Source: Clostridiales bacterium
GTDB lineage: Bacteria; Bacillota_A; Clostridia; Christensenellales; Aristaeellaceae
Assembly (NCBI GenBank): GCA_024684665.1
Contig: JAIKWN010000216.1
Location: forward strand, 1-28,939
Length of the DNA: 28,939 nucleotides
Reading direction: 5' to 3'
This document shows, piece after piece, positions 1 through 10,416 of this stretch. A model generated the notes under the pieces. It was given only the letters and a program-made list of their open reading frames with translations, was not told the DNA's origin and did no database searches. Numbering within the stretch: position 1 is the stretch's first letter; every line of letters begins with the position of its first letter. A program made the translations under genes and the position numbers.

Positions 1-41
1 GCTGCAGCGATGAGTACGATGACAGCGTTTCGGGACTTTGA
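1..41 (+). CDS. Possible C-terminal tail of an upstream gene (partial)
   Basis: In the third forward frame the first bases read as about a dozen codons (CSDEYDDSVSGL) followed by TGA at 39-41. The stop lies 23 bases before the ATG of the lipase gene, with the lipase ribosome binding site in between, which is the spacing expected inside an operon. The first and second frames also read for a few codons, so the frame choice is a guess from spacing and an acidic tail-like composition. No function can be given. Confidence 0.25.
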   Translation, partial: CSDEYDDSVSGL

Positions 42-64
42 AAAGCAGAAGTGGAGGAGATCGC

Positions 65-913
65 ATGAAGACGGGCATCGTGGACGTAGGCGGCGGAGAA
101 CGGGGCGTGTACGGCGCCGGCGTTTTTGACCGACTGCTCGATCTCGGTGTGACGTTCGATTATCTGATCGGCGTATCTGCCGGGGCGGCGAACGGAGTAA
201 CCTATCTGGCGGGTCAGCAGGGGCGAAATCTCCGCTTTTACACACAATACAGCTTTCGCTCCCGGTATATGGGAATCGGCGCATTTCTGCACACCGGTTG
301 CTTTATCGACCTGGAGTATATTTATGGAGCGACGCTCACAAATTCCGGTGGGGAGGATCCTCTTGACTATGAGGCACTGATGTGCACGCGTACGCAGATG
401 GAAATCGTAGCCACGGACGCGAAAACGGCGGAACCCGTATATTACGATTTCAGGGACATGCCGAAAGACGATTACGGCCCCATCAAGGGATCCTCCTGTC
501 TCCCCATCCTGGCGAAGGCGTATCGCTGGCGGGGACGCGATCTCTATGACGGCGGCATCAGCGATCCGATCCCATTCCAGCGTGCTTTTGCCAAGGGGTG
601 CGACCGCGTGGTGGTCATCCTGACCCGTCCCCGGGACGATGTCCGCGATCCCAAACGGGACCGCACCTTCGGCCGCCTTCTGAAGCTGACGCATCCCAGG
701 GCTGGAGAAGCGCTTCTTCGCAGGGCGGAAACATACAATCGTCAGCTCCAGGAAGCGAAGGAGCTTGAGCGTTGCGGGAAGGTGCTCATTGTTGCGCCGG
801 ACGATATCGGCTCAATGAAAACACTGACAAAAGACAGGGAAGAAATCATGCGCCTGTACGAGAAGGGATGGAAGGACGCGGAAGCGATACCCACCTACCT
901 GCGGGGATGCTGA
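65..913 (+). CDS. Patatin-like phospholipase family protein
   Basis: A 282-residue serine acyl hydrolase of the patatin family, probably acting on phospholipids or other acyl esters. The three family signatures are visible: the oxyanion glycine loop GGGERG at residues 9-14, the nucleophile elbow GVSAG with Ser38, and the DGG motif whose Asp162 completes the Ser-Asp dyad. The length and the C-terminal helical region fit the short bacterial YjjU-like patatins. No signal peptide or membrane segment is seen, so it should be cytosolic. The ATG at 65 is chosen over a TTG at 38 because GGAGGAGA ends four bases before it. The physiological substrate cannot be read from the sequence. A promoter for the next gene follows, so this may be the last gene of its transcript. 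Confidence 0.88.
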   Translation: MKTGIVDVGGGERGVYGAGVFDRLLDLGVTFDYLIGVSAGAANGVTYLAGQQGRNLRFYTQYSFRSRYMGIGAFLHTGCFIDLEYIYGATLTNSGGEDPLDYEALMCTRTQMEIVATDAKTAEPVYYDFRDMPKDDYGPIKGSSCLPILAKAYRWRGRDLYDGGISDPIPFQRAFAKGCDRVVVILTRPRDDVRDPKRDRTFGRLLKLTHPRAGEALLRRAETYNRQLQEAKELERCGKVLIVAPDDIGSMKTLTKDREEIMRLYEKGWKDAEAIPTYLRGC

Positions 914-936
914 TTTGCCCGTCCGACCGTACAAGA

Positions 937-965
937 TTGACATTCTCTTTCTGATGCATTAAGAT
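937..965 (+). promoter_or_regulatory. Sigma-A-like promoter before the acidic-tailed membrane protein
   Basis: TTGACA at 937-942 and TAAGAT at 960-965 are separated by exactly 17 bases, about 50 bases upstream of the start at 1019. The -35 is a perfect consensus match and the -10 matches four of six. This suggests that the membrane protein is transcribed separately from the lipase. Confidence 0.55.
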
Positions 966-1018
966 GGCGGATATCATAAAACAGCGCAGAATGAGTGCGC
1001 TGAAACAGGAGTGGGAGT

Positions 1019-3109
1019 ATGAAACCGAAAGGGTTTATTGCGTTTGCGGGAAAAGGAAGAACTGAAAAACCGGTTCCCACTGGAGAGGGGCTATGGTCGG
1101 ACCGGAATATGAAGATCGCGGTGTTCCTCATGTATATCGCGGCGGTCCTCATCCGGGGATTCATCCTGCCTGGCCCGCATATCATGTATACCTACTATGA
1201 TGAGCTGCTGTACTGGGGCCTCGCAAAGACCTTCTGGAGGAATCCGGTCTTCACCATTTACCAGATGCCCGTGGATTTCAGCAAATTCATCTATCCGATG
1301 GTGCTGTCCCCGCTCTATCTGATCGGGGATGCCGTGGTGCGCACCCAAGTGGCCGGCTGGCTGAATACCCTCTGGATCAATTTCTCGATCTTCCCGGCTT
1401 ATCGCATTGCGAAAAAGATCACCCCATCGAAGAAGATCCAGTTGGCAAGTCTTGCGTTGTTCATGACCAGTCCAATCCTGCTTTTCGGGGAGAAGTATGT
1501 ACCGGAATGCCTGTATCTTCCGCTCAGCCTGTATCTGATGGTGGGGGCCTTTACTATGTTAGAGCGGGTGAAGGCTGAGGATGGACCGGAGCTTAAGCGG
1601 CTTTGCGGAGAAGCCGCTCTGCTGGGCGCGTTCGGATACCTGATTTACCTGGAGCGGGAAGCGGTCACCGCCTTTGTCGCGGGCCTTACGATTTGCCTCG
1701 CAGTACATGCAATCAGGAAGCTCGCCCGTCATGAGGAGGACTGGAAGCGGCCCCTCGCCGCAGCCGCAGCACACGGGGGCGCGTTTCTGCTGCTGTATTT
1801 CGTCGTCGGCCGCATCCTCGGGCTGTCCTTCTCGTATTCTGCCCAGGTTGGACTTGCGAACATCAACACGATGTTCAAGGTCGAGTATTTCATCCATTGC
1901 CTCATCAGCAATGGCCTCTATATTACGGTCGCATTTTTCGGACTCCCCATCCTGATCCCGCAGCTGCGCGCGAACCGGGCGGGAGAAGCCCGGGAAGAGG
2001 GTGGAACGAGGAGACAGTGGGTCATCTTTTTCCTTATCTCCTTTATGCTCACGCTGGTGTTCCTCTCCTTCGGAATCTCGGTGAAGGAGGAGCTTGGAAA
2101 CGAGAGCATCCGGCTGCATACTCGCTATTTCATGCCCTTCCTGTTCCCGATGCTCCTGCTGGGGCTGGAGGAAATCCGCCGCTTCCCGGGCGGCCTGCGT
2201 GCAAAAGCAACGCTGGTCCTCTGCGCTGGCGCGGCCTGCTTCCTCCTGCTGCAGCCCATGCGCTTTGTCAGCGACTACGATTCGGCGGATACCTGGCATG
2301 TGCGCAATACCATCCTCGCTTCCGAGGAGATCGGTGACGACCTGGATCCAGAAGAAGAATCGCCGGAATTGACGGACCGGTTGAGTGCGTTTTTCGCGGA
2401 TGAGACCGACGGGTCTGCGCAGATATCTTTCAATCACGGACTCAAGTTTCTGATGCTCGTGTTCACCGGCTGGATGGTCCTCATGGTTTTCCTGACAGGG
2501 AAGAACAAGGCGGCAGCCTATGCCCTGTTCGCGGTGACCGTACTTGCTGTCCAGGGATACAACAATTATGCCTCCATTGATCGCTACAGCAGGTTCTGTC
2601 TGATCCCGGAGGAGGATGCGGAAGCTTATGCCTGGCTTGACGAAGCTGTGCGGGACGCCGTCGACGACGAACCTATTCTGGTCGTCAGCACCGAGAAGTT
2701 CGAAACTGCGAAAATGCGGCTCGAAACGTTTATGTCCTTCGACTGGTATTCCATGCTCACCAACGGTCTTGCGAGCGTACTGGGAGAGAACGGCGAGATT
2801 GATCTGACGCAGACGCGGCTTCCAATTTCCATGACGCAGTTTGTTAAAGACACGAGATATCCGGAGGGCACGGAAATCTCGTACATTCTGTGCAGGGACG
2901 ATATCCGCTGGAACGAGGACAGCGTGGAGCTGGTTTTCCACAGCGACAGGACGGGATATTCCCTCTATGAGAACCTCGACCCCGAGTTGCTGGACGTAGA
3001 TTACATCAACGGCCTGTACAACGAAAACGGAGAAGAAGGAGCGGAAGAGGCCGAAGACGAAGAAGATGAAGAGGACGAGGAAGATGAGGAGGAAGACGAG
3101 GAGGCCTGA
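1019..3109 (+). CDS. Polytopic membrane protein, GT-C-type glycosyltransferase-like, with acidic C-terminal tail
   Basis: A 696-residue protein with about ten or more hydrophobic segments between residues 31 and about 510. It looks like a GT-C-fold glycosyltransferase: after the first membrane segment comes an extracytoplasmic loop with an Asp-Glu pair (YYDELLYW, residues 59-66), the usual place of the catalytic acidic residue in lipid-phosphosugar-dependent transferases. A soluble stretch follows the last membrane segment. The final 28 or so residues are almost all Glu and Asp. The ATG at 1019 has AGGAG six bases upstream; an in-frame ATG at 1109 directly before the first hydrophobic segment is an alternative. 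Donor and acceptor sugars are unknown, and the GT-C assignment rests on topology and the DE pair only. Confidence 0.65.
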   Translation: MKPKGFIAFAGKGRTEKPVPTGEGLWSDRNMKIAVFLMYIAAVLIRGFILPGPHIMYTYYDELLYWGLAKTFWRNPVFTIYQMPVDFSKFIYPMVLSPLYLIGDAVVRTQVAGWLNTLWINFSIFPAYRIAKKITPSKKIQLASLALFMTSPILLFGEKYVPECLYLPLSLYLMVGAFTMLERVKAEDGPELKRLCGEAALLGAFGYLIYLEREAVTAFVAGLTICLAVHAIRKLARHEEDWKRPLAAAAAHGGAFLLLYFVVGRILGLSFSYSAQVGLANINTMFKVEYFIHCLISNGLYITVAFFGLPILIPQLRANRAGEAREEGGTRRQWVIFFLISFMLTLVFLSFGISVKEELGNESIRLHTRYFMPFLFPMLLLGLEEIRRFPGGLRAKATLVLCAGAACFLLLQPMRFVSDYDSADTWHVRNTILASEEIGDDLDPEEESPELTDRLSAFFADETDGSAQISFNHGLKFLMLVFTGWMVLMVFLTGKNKAAAYALFAVTVLAVQGYNNYASIDRYSRFCLIPEEDAEAYAWLDEAVRDAVDDEPILVVSTEKFETAKMRLETFMSFDWYSMLTNGLASVLGENGEIDLTQTRLPISMTQFVKDTRYPEGTEISYILCRDDIRWNEDSVELVFHSDRTGYSLYENLDPELLDVDYINGLYNENGEEGAEEAEDEEDEEDEEDEEEDEEA

Positions 3110-3149
3110 GCCGCGGGCCTATGCGTTTCCCGTATTCTTCCAGGCGATT

Positions 3150-4046
3150 TCACGGCTTTTCCCGCAGCAGAGTTTCAAAGATTTCCGGGGGCGGATCCTG
3201 TAAAAAGATCCGCTCCTTTTTGATGGGATGAAGAAAATCCAGCAGGCAGCTGTGCAGGGCAAAACGGTTTGGCAGGGCCGGATGCTCCCGCCCGTAAAGG
3301 TAGTCTCCCACAATGGGACAGCCAATATACGCGAGGTGCACGCGGATCTGGTGTGTCCGTCCGGTGAAAAGATGCAAACGAAGAAGAGCACGGCCACCAC
3401 TGGCGGCTTCAACCCGATAGCGGGTCAGGGCGCTTCTTCCATCCTGCCGTGCGCAGCGTCGCGCGCCGGAGCCCGCCTTTGCGATAGGCACGTCGATTTC
3501 GCCCTCCGCATCCTTGGGGATCCCTTCTGTTACGGCCAGATATTCCCGTATGAAGTCATCCGTATGCAGGCCGGCGGAAAGCAGACGCTGGGCGTGGGCA
3601 TGCCGTGCGACGAGCATGAGGCCGGATGTGCCCTTGTCCAGCCGGTTTACGGGATGATAGCGGAAGGATGAGTCCTCCGCGCGAAGAAGATCCCGGAGGA
3701 TCTCCCGCAGCGTGTCTGCCTGTTCATGGGCGCCGGGCAGGGTTGCAAGGGGCGCAGCCTTCACGACCGCAATCAGGTCTGCGTCCAGATATACGATCCG
3801 GCATCCCTGTGATTCGAGGGGGAGGGAGAGACCATCCGAGCCGCCTTCGTCCGGCAGGCGTACCTCCACCAGGTCGCCCGGCCGCAGGATCCGGTCAGCG
3901 TGGACAGGCTCCCCGTTCACAAGGAGGCCGCCCTGCTGCTTCAGTCGGCGGAATTCATGGTTTCCAAGGGAAAAAAGCCGTGGCACAGCAGTGCGCACGG
4001 CCTTTCCGGCTTCCCGTTCCCCTGCGACGGCGGTAAGCACGCGCAT
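3150..4046 (-). CDS. RluA-family 23S rRNA/tRNA pseudouridine synthase
   Basis: A 298-residue enzyme that isomerises uridine to pseudouridine in structured RNA. An S4-like RNA-binding region (residues 15-65, with LLVNG) is followed by the catalytic domain. The RluA signature HPVNRLDKGTSG carries the catalytic Asp137, and GRTHQIRVHL (229-238) is the conserved motif near the active site. The ATG at 4046 is chosen over a TTG at 4067 because AAAAGGAGG lies between them at ideal distance. The gene begins 21 bases after the P-type ATPase stop and is probably cotranscribed with it, although no functional link to metal export is known. Which uridines are modified (RluC-, RluD- or RluA-like) cannot be decided here. 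Confidence 0.93.
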   Translation of the reverse strand: MRVLTAVAGEREAGKAVRTAVPRLFSLGNHEFRRLKQQGGLLVNGEPVHADRILRPGDLVEVRLPDEGGSDGLSLPLESQGCRIVYLDADLIAVVKAAPLATLPGAHEQADTLREILRDLLRAEDSSFRYHPVNRLDKGTSGLMLVARHAHAQRLLSAGLHTDDFIREYLAVTEGIPKDAEGEIDVPIAKAGSGARRCARQDGRSALTRYRVEAASGGRALLRLHLFTGRTHQIRVHLAYIGCPIVGDYLYGREHPALPNRFALHSCLLDFLHPIKKERIFLQDPPPEIFETLLREKP

Positions 4047-4067
4047 GTGGACAGCCTCCTTTTGCAA

Positions 4068-5957
4068 TTATACGTTTTCCATCGACAGTGCACGCACGGC
4101 GTTCAGCACGGCCAGCACCATGACACCTACGTCTGCGAAAATGGCGAGTCCCATGTTCGCCAACCCAAGTGCGGAGAGCAGCAGACAGAGAAGTTTCACT
4201 CCGATGGCAAAGACGATGTTTTCTTTTACAATACGCATGCACCTGCGGGCGCTGCGGATGGCCTTAGCGATCTTTGTGGGGTCGTCGTCCATCAGCACCA
4301 CGTCAGCCGCCTCGATCGCTGCATCGCTGCCAAGCGCCCCCATGGCGATCCCCACGTCTGCGCGGGAGAGCACCGGAGCGTCGTTGATGCCGTCGCCCAC
4401 GAAAGCAAGGGTTTCACCGCTCTGCTTTTCGCTGAGCAGCCGCTCGACCTCGGTGACCTTTTCCTGCGGAAGGAGTCCGGCGCGGAATTCAGAGATGCCC
4501 AGATCCTGTGCTACCGCTTCCGCTGCCGCGGGAAGATCTCCCGTCAGCATGACGACACGGCGGACGCCAGCTTCTTTGAGAGCGGTGACTGCCTGTTTTG
4601 CGGTCGCTTTCGGTTCGTCCGCAATCAGGATGTGCCCGGCGTACGTTCCATCTACCGCTGTATGCACCACAGTGCCAACGCTGCTGCAGGGATGGCTTTG
4701 CGCCCCGACCTGCTCCATCAGCTTTTCACTTCCCGCGGCAACTTCGTGTCCGTCCACCGTTGCCGTGACGCCATGCCCTTCGATCTCGCGGATCCCGGAG
4801 ACCCGACCCGGATCGAACGGTTTTCCGTAGGCCTCATGAAGGGAGCGGGCGATGGGATGGGAACTGGCGGATTCTGCCAGGGCGGCGTATTCGACAAGAT
4901 CGGCCTCCGGCATGGTTGCATGATGCACGCCCCGGACAGTAAAGACGCCGCGGGTCAGGGTGCCTGTCTTGTCAAGAACCACAGTTTTCACCCTGGAAAG
5001 GGTCTCAAGATAATTGGATCCCTTGACAAGTATACCGGCCCGGCTGATCCCGCCCAGGGAGGCGAAAAAGGTCAGCGGGATGGAGATTACCAGGGCACAG
5101 GGACAGGAGATGACGAGGAAGGTGAGCGCCCGGTACAGCCAGTCGAAGAAACGCGGATCCTGTCCGGCAATGAAAAGGGCTATGGGCGGGAGAACCGCAA
5201 GGGCCAGGGCAGATGCGCATACCGCCGGGGTGTAGACCCTCGCGAACTTCGCGATGAAGTCCTCGGACGGGGCTTTGCGGGAGCTGGCGTTCTCCACGAG
5301 ATCCAGAATGCGGGAAGCAGTGGACTCCGTGAACTCCTTCGTCGTTTCAATGCTAAGGACAGAGCCGGACACGATGCAGCCGGAGAGGGCTTCGTCGCCG
5401 GGACGTGCCTGGCGGGGAACACTTTCTCCGGTCAGCGCGGCGGTATCCAGCATGGCCTCGCCGGTGAGCACGATTCCGTCGATCGGGATGCGCTCGCCGG
5501 GATTTACGAGGATTACGCTGCCCACCGGAACCTCATCCGGGTCCACGATCCTCTCGCCTTCACTGGTTTCAAGCCTCGCGGTATCCGGGCGGATGTCCAT
5601 GAGGGCGGCGATGCTGCGCCGGCTCTTTCCGACGGCGATGCTCTGGAAGAGCTCGCCAATCTGGTAGAAGAGCATGACGGCGACGGCTTCCACGTAATCC
5701 CCGGTCCTGAGAACCGCGAGGAGCATCGCGCCAAAGGTAGCGACGGCCATCAGGAAGTTTTCGTCAAAGACCTGCCCGTTACGGACGCCGTGCAGCGCCC
5801 GCAGCAGGATGTCATACCCGATTACGAGATAGGGAATCAGCCAAAGGAGGAAACGCAGCGCTCCCTCCGCCGGTACGAACAGAAGCGTAAGCGTCATCAC
5901 GATGGAAATGAGGATGCGCAGCAGCGTCTTCTTCTGCTTTTTGGTAAGCGTATTCAT
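4068..5957 (-). CDS. Heavy-metal P1B-type ATPase (CadA/ZntA-like), without fused HMA domain
   Basis: A 629-residue metal-exporting ATPase. The family landmarks are in order: TGES of the actuator domain (176-179), the CPC metal-binding motif in a membrane helix (285-287), the phosphorylated Asp329 in DKTGTLT, the SHP motif of the nucleotide domain (about 366-368) and GDGINDAPVL near the last membrane helices. CPC plus the overall pattern points to Zn, Cd or Pb, less likely Cu. Family members usually carry one or more N-terminal HMA domains; this one begins directly with membrane helices. The missing domain is encoded as a separate 72-residue protein immediately upstream, with one base between stop and start, implying translational coupling. 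Regulation is probably by the divergent ArsR-type repressor through the palindrome at 6204-6221. Confidence 0.94.
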   Translation of the reverse strand: MNTLTKKQKKTLLRILISIVMTLTLLFVPAEGALRFLLWLIPYLVIGYDILLRALHGVRNGQVFDENFLMAVATFGAMLLAVLRTGDYVEAVAVMLFYQIGELFQSIAVGKSRRSIAALMDIRPDTARLETSEGERIVDPDEVPVGSVILVNPGERIPIDGIVLTGEAMLDTAALTGESVPRQARPGDEALSGCIVSGSVLSIETTKEFTESTASRILDLVENASSRKAPSEDFIAKFARVYTPAVCASALALAVLPPIALFIAGQDPRFFDWLYRALTFLVISCPCALVISIPLTFFASLGGISRAGILVKGSNYLETLSRVKTVVLDKTGTLTRGVFTVRGVHHATMPEADLVEYAALAESASSHPIARSLHEAYGKPFDPGRVSGIREIEGHGVTATVDGHEVAAGSEKLMEQVGAQSHPCSSVGTVVHTAVDGTYAGHILIADEPKATAKQAVTALKEAGVRRVVMLTGDLPAAAEAVAQDLGISEFRAGLLPQEKVTEVERLLSEKQSGETLAFVGDGINDAPVLSRADVGIAMGALGSDAAIEAADVVLMDDDPTKIAKAIRSARRCMRIVKENIVFAIGVKLLCLLLSALGLANMGLAIFADVGVMVLAVLNAVRALSMENV

Positions 5958-5958
5958 A

Positions 5959-6177
5959 TCAGAACGCGATCTCGCAGTCGCTTTCGACTTTCCGGCAGGC
6001 CGCCAGCACAGCAGGCATCACCATCTTGGGATCTGTTCCTTCCTCGAATTCCACCGTCATTTTAAGGGCCATGAAATTGACGGCTGCTTTCTTTATGCCG
6101 GGAACCGTATTTGCCGCAGCTTCCATTTTGTTCGCGCAGTTGGCGCAGTCTACCTCGATGCGATAAGTCTTCTTCAT
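5959..6177 (-). CDS. Stand-alone heavy-metal-associated (HMA) domain protein
   Basis: A 72-residue single-domain protein with the HMA fold. The metal loop reads DCANCANK (residues 10-17), so Cys11 and Cys14 are the CxxC ligands; the DCxxC form is typical of Zn/Cd-type domains of CadA and ZntA. A DCEIAF tail adds a third cysteine. The ATG has AGGAGGAGGG a few bases upstream. The reading frame stops one base before the ATPase start, so it acts either as a metallochaperone for, or as the split-off N-terminal domain of, that pump. It is the first gene after the promoter and operator in the divergent intergenic region. Confidence 0.92.
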   Translation of the reverse strand: MKKTYRIEVDCANCANKMEAAANTVPGIKKAAVNFMALKMTVEFEEGTDPKMVMPAVLAACRKVESDCEIAF

Positions 6178-6203
6178 GGGGTTCCCTCCTCCTGAATTTA
6201 ACG

Positions 6204-6221
6204 ATTAAACATTTGTTTAAT
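6204..6221. promoter_or_regulatory. Palindromic operator, probable ArsR/SmtB-type repressor site
   Basis: ATTAAAC and GTTTAAT form a perfect 7-base inverted repeat around ATTT. It lies 11 bases downstream of the -10 of the pump promoter on the minus strand, over or just after the predicted transcription start, where bound repressor would block transcription. AT-rich inverted repeats of this size are typical targets of the ArsR/SmtB family, and such a repressor is encoded divergently next door. Which protein binds is an inference. Confidence 0.7.
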
Positions 6222-6232
6222 TGATCAACGCT

Positions 6233-6261
6233 AGTATATCGCGAAACCGTGATGATGTCAA
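6233..6261 (-). promoter_or_regulatory. Strong sigma-A-like promoter of the HMA-ATPase operon
   Basis: On the minus strand TTGACA (6261-6256) and TATACT (6238-6233) are separated by exactly 17 bases, giving eleven of twelve consensus matches. It precedes the operator palindrome and the HMA gene start by about 55 bases. A near-consensus core promoter with the operator just downstream fits tight repression and metal-induced release. Confidence 0.8.
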
Positions 6262-6365
6262 GAGGTAAGGAAAAGAAAAATCTGCCGCGGTGAACCGGTC
6301 GAAGAAGGCGTGTAGGGCCGCGCTCCTCCCGGCTGATCCAGCCTGACCCCGGGCGGATAAAGCGA

Positions 6366-6394
6366 TTGCATTTTCTCCCGGCTTGTGCGATAAT
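6366..6394 (+). promoter_or_regulatory. Promoter of the ArsR-type regulator operon
   Basis: TTGCAT (6366-6371) and GATAAT (6389-6394) are separated by 17 bases and lie 30 bases before the regulator start. The palindrome near the pump promoter is about 150 bases away, and I see no second copy of it here, so autoregulation through the same site is not obvious. The rest of the divergent gap (6262-6365) shows no clear motif. Confidence 0.65.
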
Positions 6395-6423
6395 GGCGCC
6401 GCAAAACGCGAAGGAGGGGAAGC

Positions 6424-6792
6424 ATGGGAAAGCGCATTCTGCCCCATAACCATGGGGAGAACCTTACGATCCTGCTGGAGCGCATCCCGGAGTCGGAGGA
6501 AATGCGCAGCGTGGCGGATCTCATGAAGGAGATGAGCGATGTCTCCCGCCTGCGGCTTTTCTGGCTGCTTTGTCATTGCGAGGAATGCGTGAGCAACGTG
6601 TCCGCCATGATGGACATGAGCGCTCCCGCCGTGTCCCATCATCTGGCGCGCCTGCGCACCGCCGGTCTCATCGTCTCCCGCAGGGAGGGGAAAGAGGTTT
6701 ACTATCGGGCGGCGGATACGCGCCGGGCACAGCTCCTGCACCGCGTGATCGAAGATATGATCGAACTCTCCTGTCCGGACATCCCTGTGTGA
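6424..6792 (+). CDS. ArsR/SmtB-family metal-responsive transcriptional repressor
   Basis: A 122-residue winged-helix repressor. The DNA-recognition helix region reads SAPAVSHHLARLRTAGL (residues 66-82), followed by the wing with REGKEVYYRAA. The helix before it carries a cysteine cluster, CHCEEC (Cys50, Cys52, Cys55), in the place of the CVC metal site of ArsR and CadC; His8 and His10 near the N-terminus and Cys117 near the C-terminus could add ligands. Metal binding would release it from DNA. GGAGGGG lies a few bases before the ATG. It is divergent from the HMA-ATPase operon, which it most likely represses, and is followed after 33 bases by degV. The metal (Cd, Pb or Zn most likely) is an inference from the pump type and Cys-rich site. 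Confidence 0.9.
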   Translation: MGKRILPHNHGENLTILLERIPESEEMRSVADLMKEMSDVSRLRLFWLLCHCEECVSNVSAMMDMSAPAVSHHLARLRTAGLIVSRREGKEVYYRAADTRRAQLLHRVIEDMIELSCPDIPV

Positions 6793-6825
6793 AGGATGCG
6801 GCGGAGAGGAAAGGAGACTTTTTTT

Positions 6826-8849
<2,024 letters not shown>

Positions 8850-8863
8850 GGACAGGCAGCGGT

Positions 8864-10306
8864 TTAATGGGACAGCTTTACTGCCAGCACATTTCCCACC
8901 CAGGCGACGCTGCCCGCAGCGGGGAAGGCTGGCATGTCCCGGACCTCAGAGAGCGCTTTCAGGCGCTCTTTTTCTGCGTCGCTTACGAGATTCAGCGGAT
9001 AGCCCATAATCTGCCACACGAAGGCTGCGTCGTCCGATTCCGAAAAGGCAGCCATATGCTTTTGCGCGCCAGGGAAATCAGAGAGGGCTTCAAAGCCTTC
9101 GTGGGGAACTGCGAGAGGTGATTCTCCGGGGGAGCCGAGCAGTGCCACGTCGGACTTTCCGGGGAGAAAGCCTTCTGTCCGCTCGATTCTGTCCAGTACG
9201 CGGGTCATCAGAGAAACCGTGGATTGGAATTCAAGATTCTTGAGCAGATGCATCTGGTTGGCGTAGACGATCTGCCCCATGAACACCACGGCCAGGACGC
9301 TTGCAGCGCAAAGGCGGAATAAACGGGGCAGGACGGTTTCTTCCGGCAGAAGCGACAGGAAGAAGACGGCCAGCAGCGGATGGATCAGCGAGAGCATCCG
9401 TACGCCGGACAGAACGGCGGAAATGCCAAAAAGCAGGAGCAGCCCGCAAAGCCGGAGAGCGGCCTGAAGCAGCTCGTTCATCTTACGCATGCGGATTGCT
9501 GCAAGTGCGCAGAAGACAGCCAGCGCAGTGAAGAATACAGCGGAAAGCGGCGCGTAAGCGCTGAAGGGGAGGAGATACGAGCGCAGAGGCGCAGCTGCCC
9601 CGGGGAGCAGTCCGGCGGCATCCGGTTTGAAAGACAGGGAAAGCCCGTACCGTCGCAGCATGACGAAAAGGCCGCAGGCATACAGCGCGAGTGCGGACAG
9701 GGAGGCGAGGACGCAGGATAATGCGGTCCGGCGAGTCCCTCCAGCAGCGGCGGGCTCTGCTCCGGCGCGGCCTGCTGCGAGCAGCAGCATGGGACCGTAC
9801 AGCAACAGACTGGGAGAAAGGGAGGCGGCGATTCCCCACAGAGCGGCGGCGAAGAGGAAGTCGTTTTTTTTGCGCAGGGTCAGCCATGCTCCTGCACAGG
9901 ACAGCAGCAGAGCCAGAAAGACTGTGTCTGCGTGGTTCATCTCTGCGATAAGAACGTTAAGAACGGAAGGATGCAGAGAGAGAATCCCGGCCAGAGCGGC
10001 GATGCGGATCGGGGAGCGGATACTGAGCAGATCCCGGATCAGAAGGAAGGAAGCGGCGAGGTAGAGTGCTGACAGCACGCCCATCAGCCAGGGCGCGGAG
10101 ATCCCGCCACGCATGCGCTCGTAGAGCGGACGGGCCCAGCAGCCCGCGGCGATGGATTCCCCCGCGCTGCCCCCTACGTATATTTTGAGACCACCGCCGG
10201 AGAGGGTGAGGTTTAAAAGGGAATACGCATGGGCGGAAAGGAAGAGGGCGAGAAAAATGAGGACGGCTCTTCTGACCGCGGTGCGGTTATCATTTGCTGT
10301 AAGCAT
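8864..10306 (-). CDS. GtrII-like membrane glucosyltransferase family protein (paralogue 2)
   Basis: A polytopic protein of about 480 residues with roughly ten to twelve hydrophobic segments. The N-terminal region, with a first membrane helix, an extracellular loop ending in GRPLYE-like sequence (WARPLYERM) and a second helix, matches the GtrII type of glucosyltransferase, a GT-C fold that adds glucose from a lipid carrier to surface polymers. The soluble C-terminus (ERTEGFLPG ... MPAFPAAGS) is homologous to that of the next gene upstream (EETEGYVPG ... MPRFPQDGC), so the two are paralogues. The start is uncertain: ATG at 10306 lies close to the first helix, ATG at 10360 gives 18 more residues, and neither has a good ribosome site. 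The stop lies 14 bases from the convergent tgt stop. Confidence 0.75.
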   Translation of the reverse strand: MLTANDNRTAVRRAVLIFLALFLSAHAYSLLNLTLSGGGLKIYVGGSAGESIAAGCWARPLYERMRGGISAPWLMGVLSALYLAASFLLIRDLLSIRSPIRIAALAGILSLHPSVLNVLIAEMNHADTVFLALLLSCAGAWLTLRKKNDFLFAAALWGIAASLSPSLLLYGPMLLLAAGRAGAEPAAAGGTRRTALSCVLASLSALALYACGLFVMLRRYGLSLSFKPDAAGLLPGAAAPLRSYLLPFSAYAPLSAVFFTALAVFCALAAIRMRKMNELLQAALRLCGLLLLFGISAVLSGVRMLSLIHPLLAVFFLSLLPEETVLPRLFRLCAASVLAVVFMGQIVYANQMHLLKNLEFQSTVSLMTRVLDRIERTEGFLPGKSDVALLGSPGESPLAVPHEGFEALSDFPGAQKHMAAFSESDDAAFVWQIMGYPLNLVSDAEKERLKALSEVRDMPAFPAAGSVAWVGNVLAVKLSH

Positions 10307-10416
10307 GCGCGTTTCTGCCTTTCGGATACAGTTGGTACTCCTGCCGGGATTTTTCTTCATGCATAATCTGCCGCGGCGCAGGCCGCAACGGTTCGGGTAT
10401 TCCGCGTCGAACGGTT

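Noticed and set aside
1559..2941. Long open frame (460 codons) on the minus strand
   Set aside because: It is antisense to the membrane protein gene, rich in His, Gln, Arg and Asp as expected from a complement of hydrophobic codons, and has no ribosome site or recognisable domain.
3900..6065. Very long open frame (721 codons) on the plus strand
   Set aside because: It is the complement of the P-type ATPase and HMA genes, both of which have intact motifs in order. The composition is low-complexity Gly/Asp/His/Arg and no start signals are seen.
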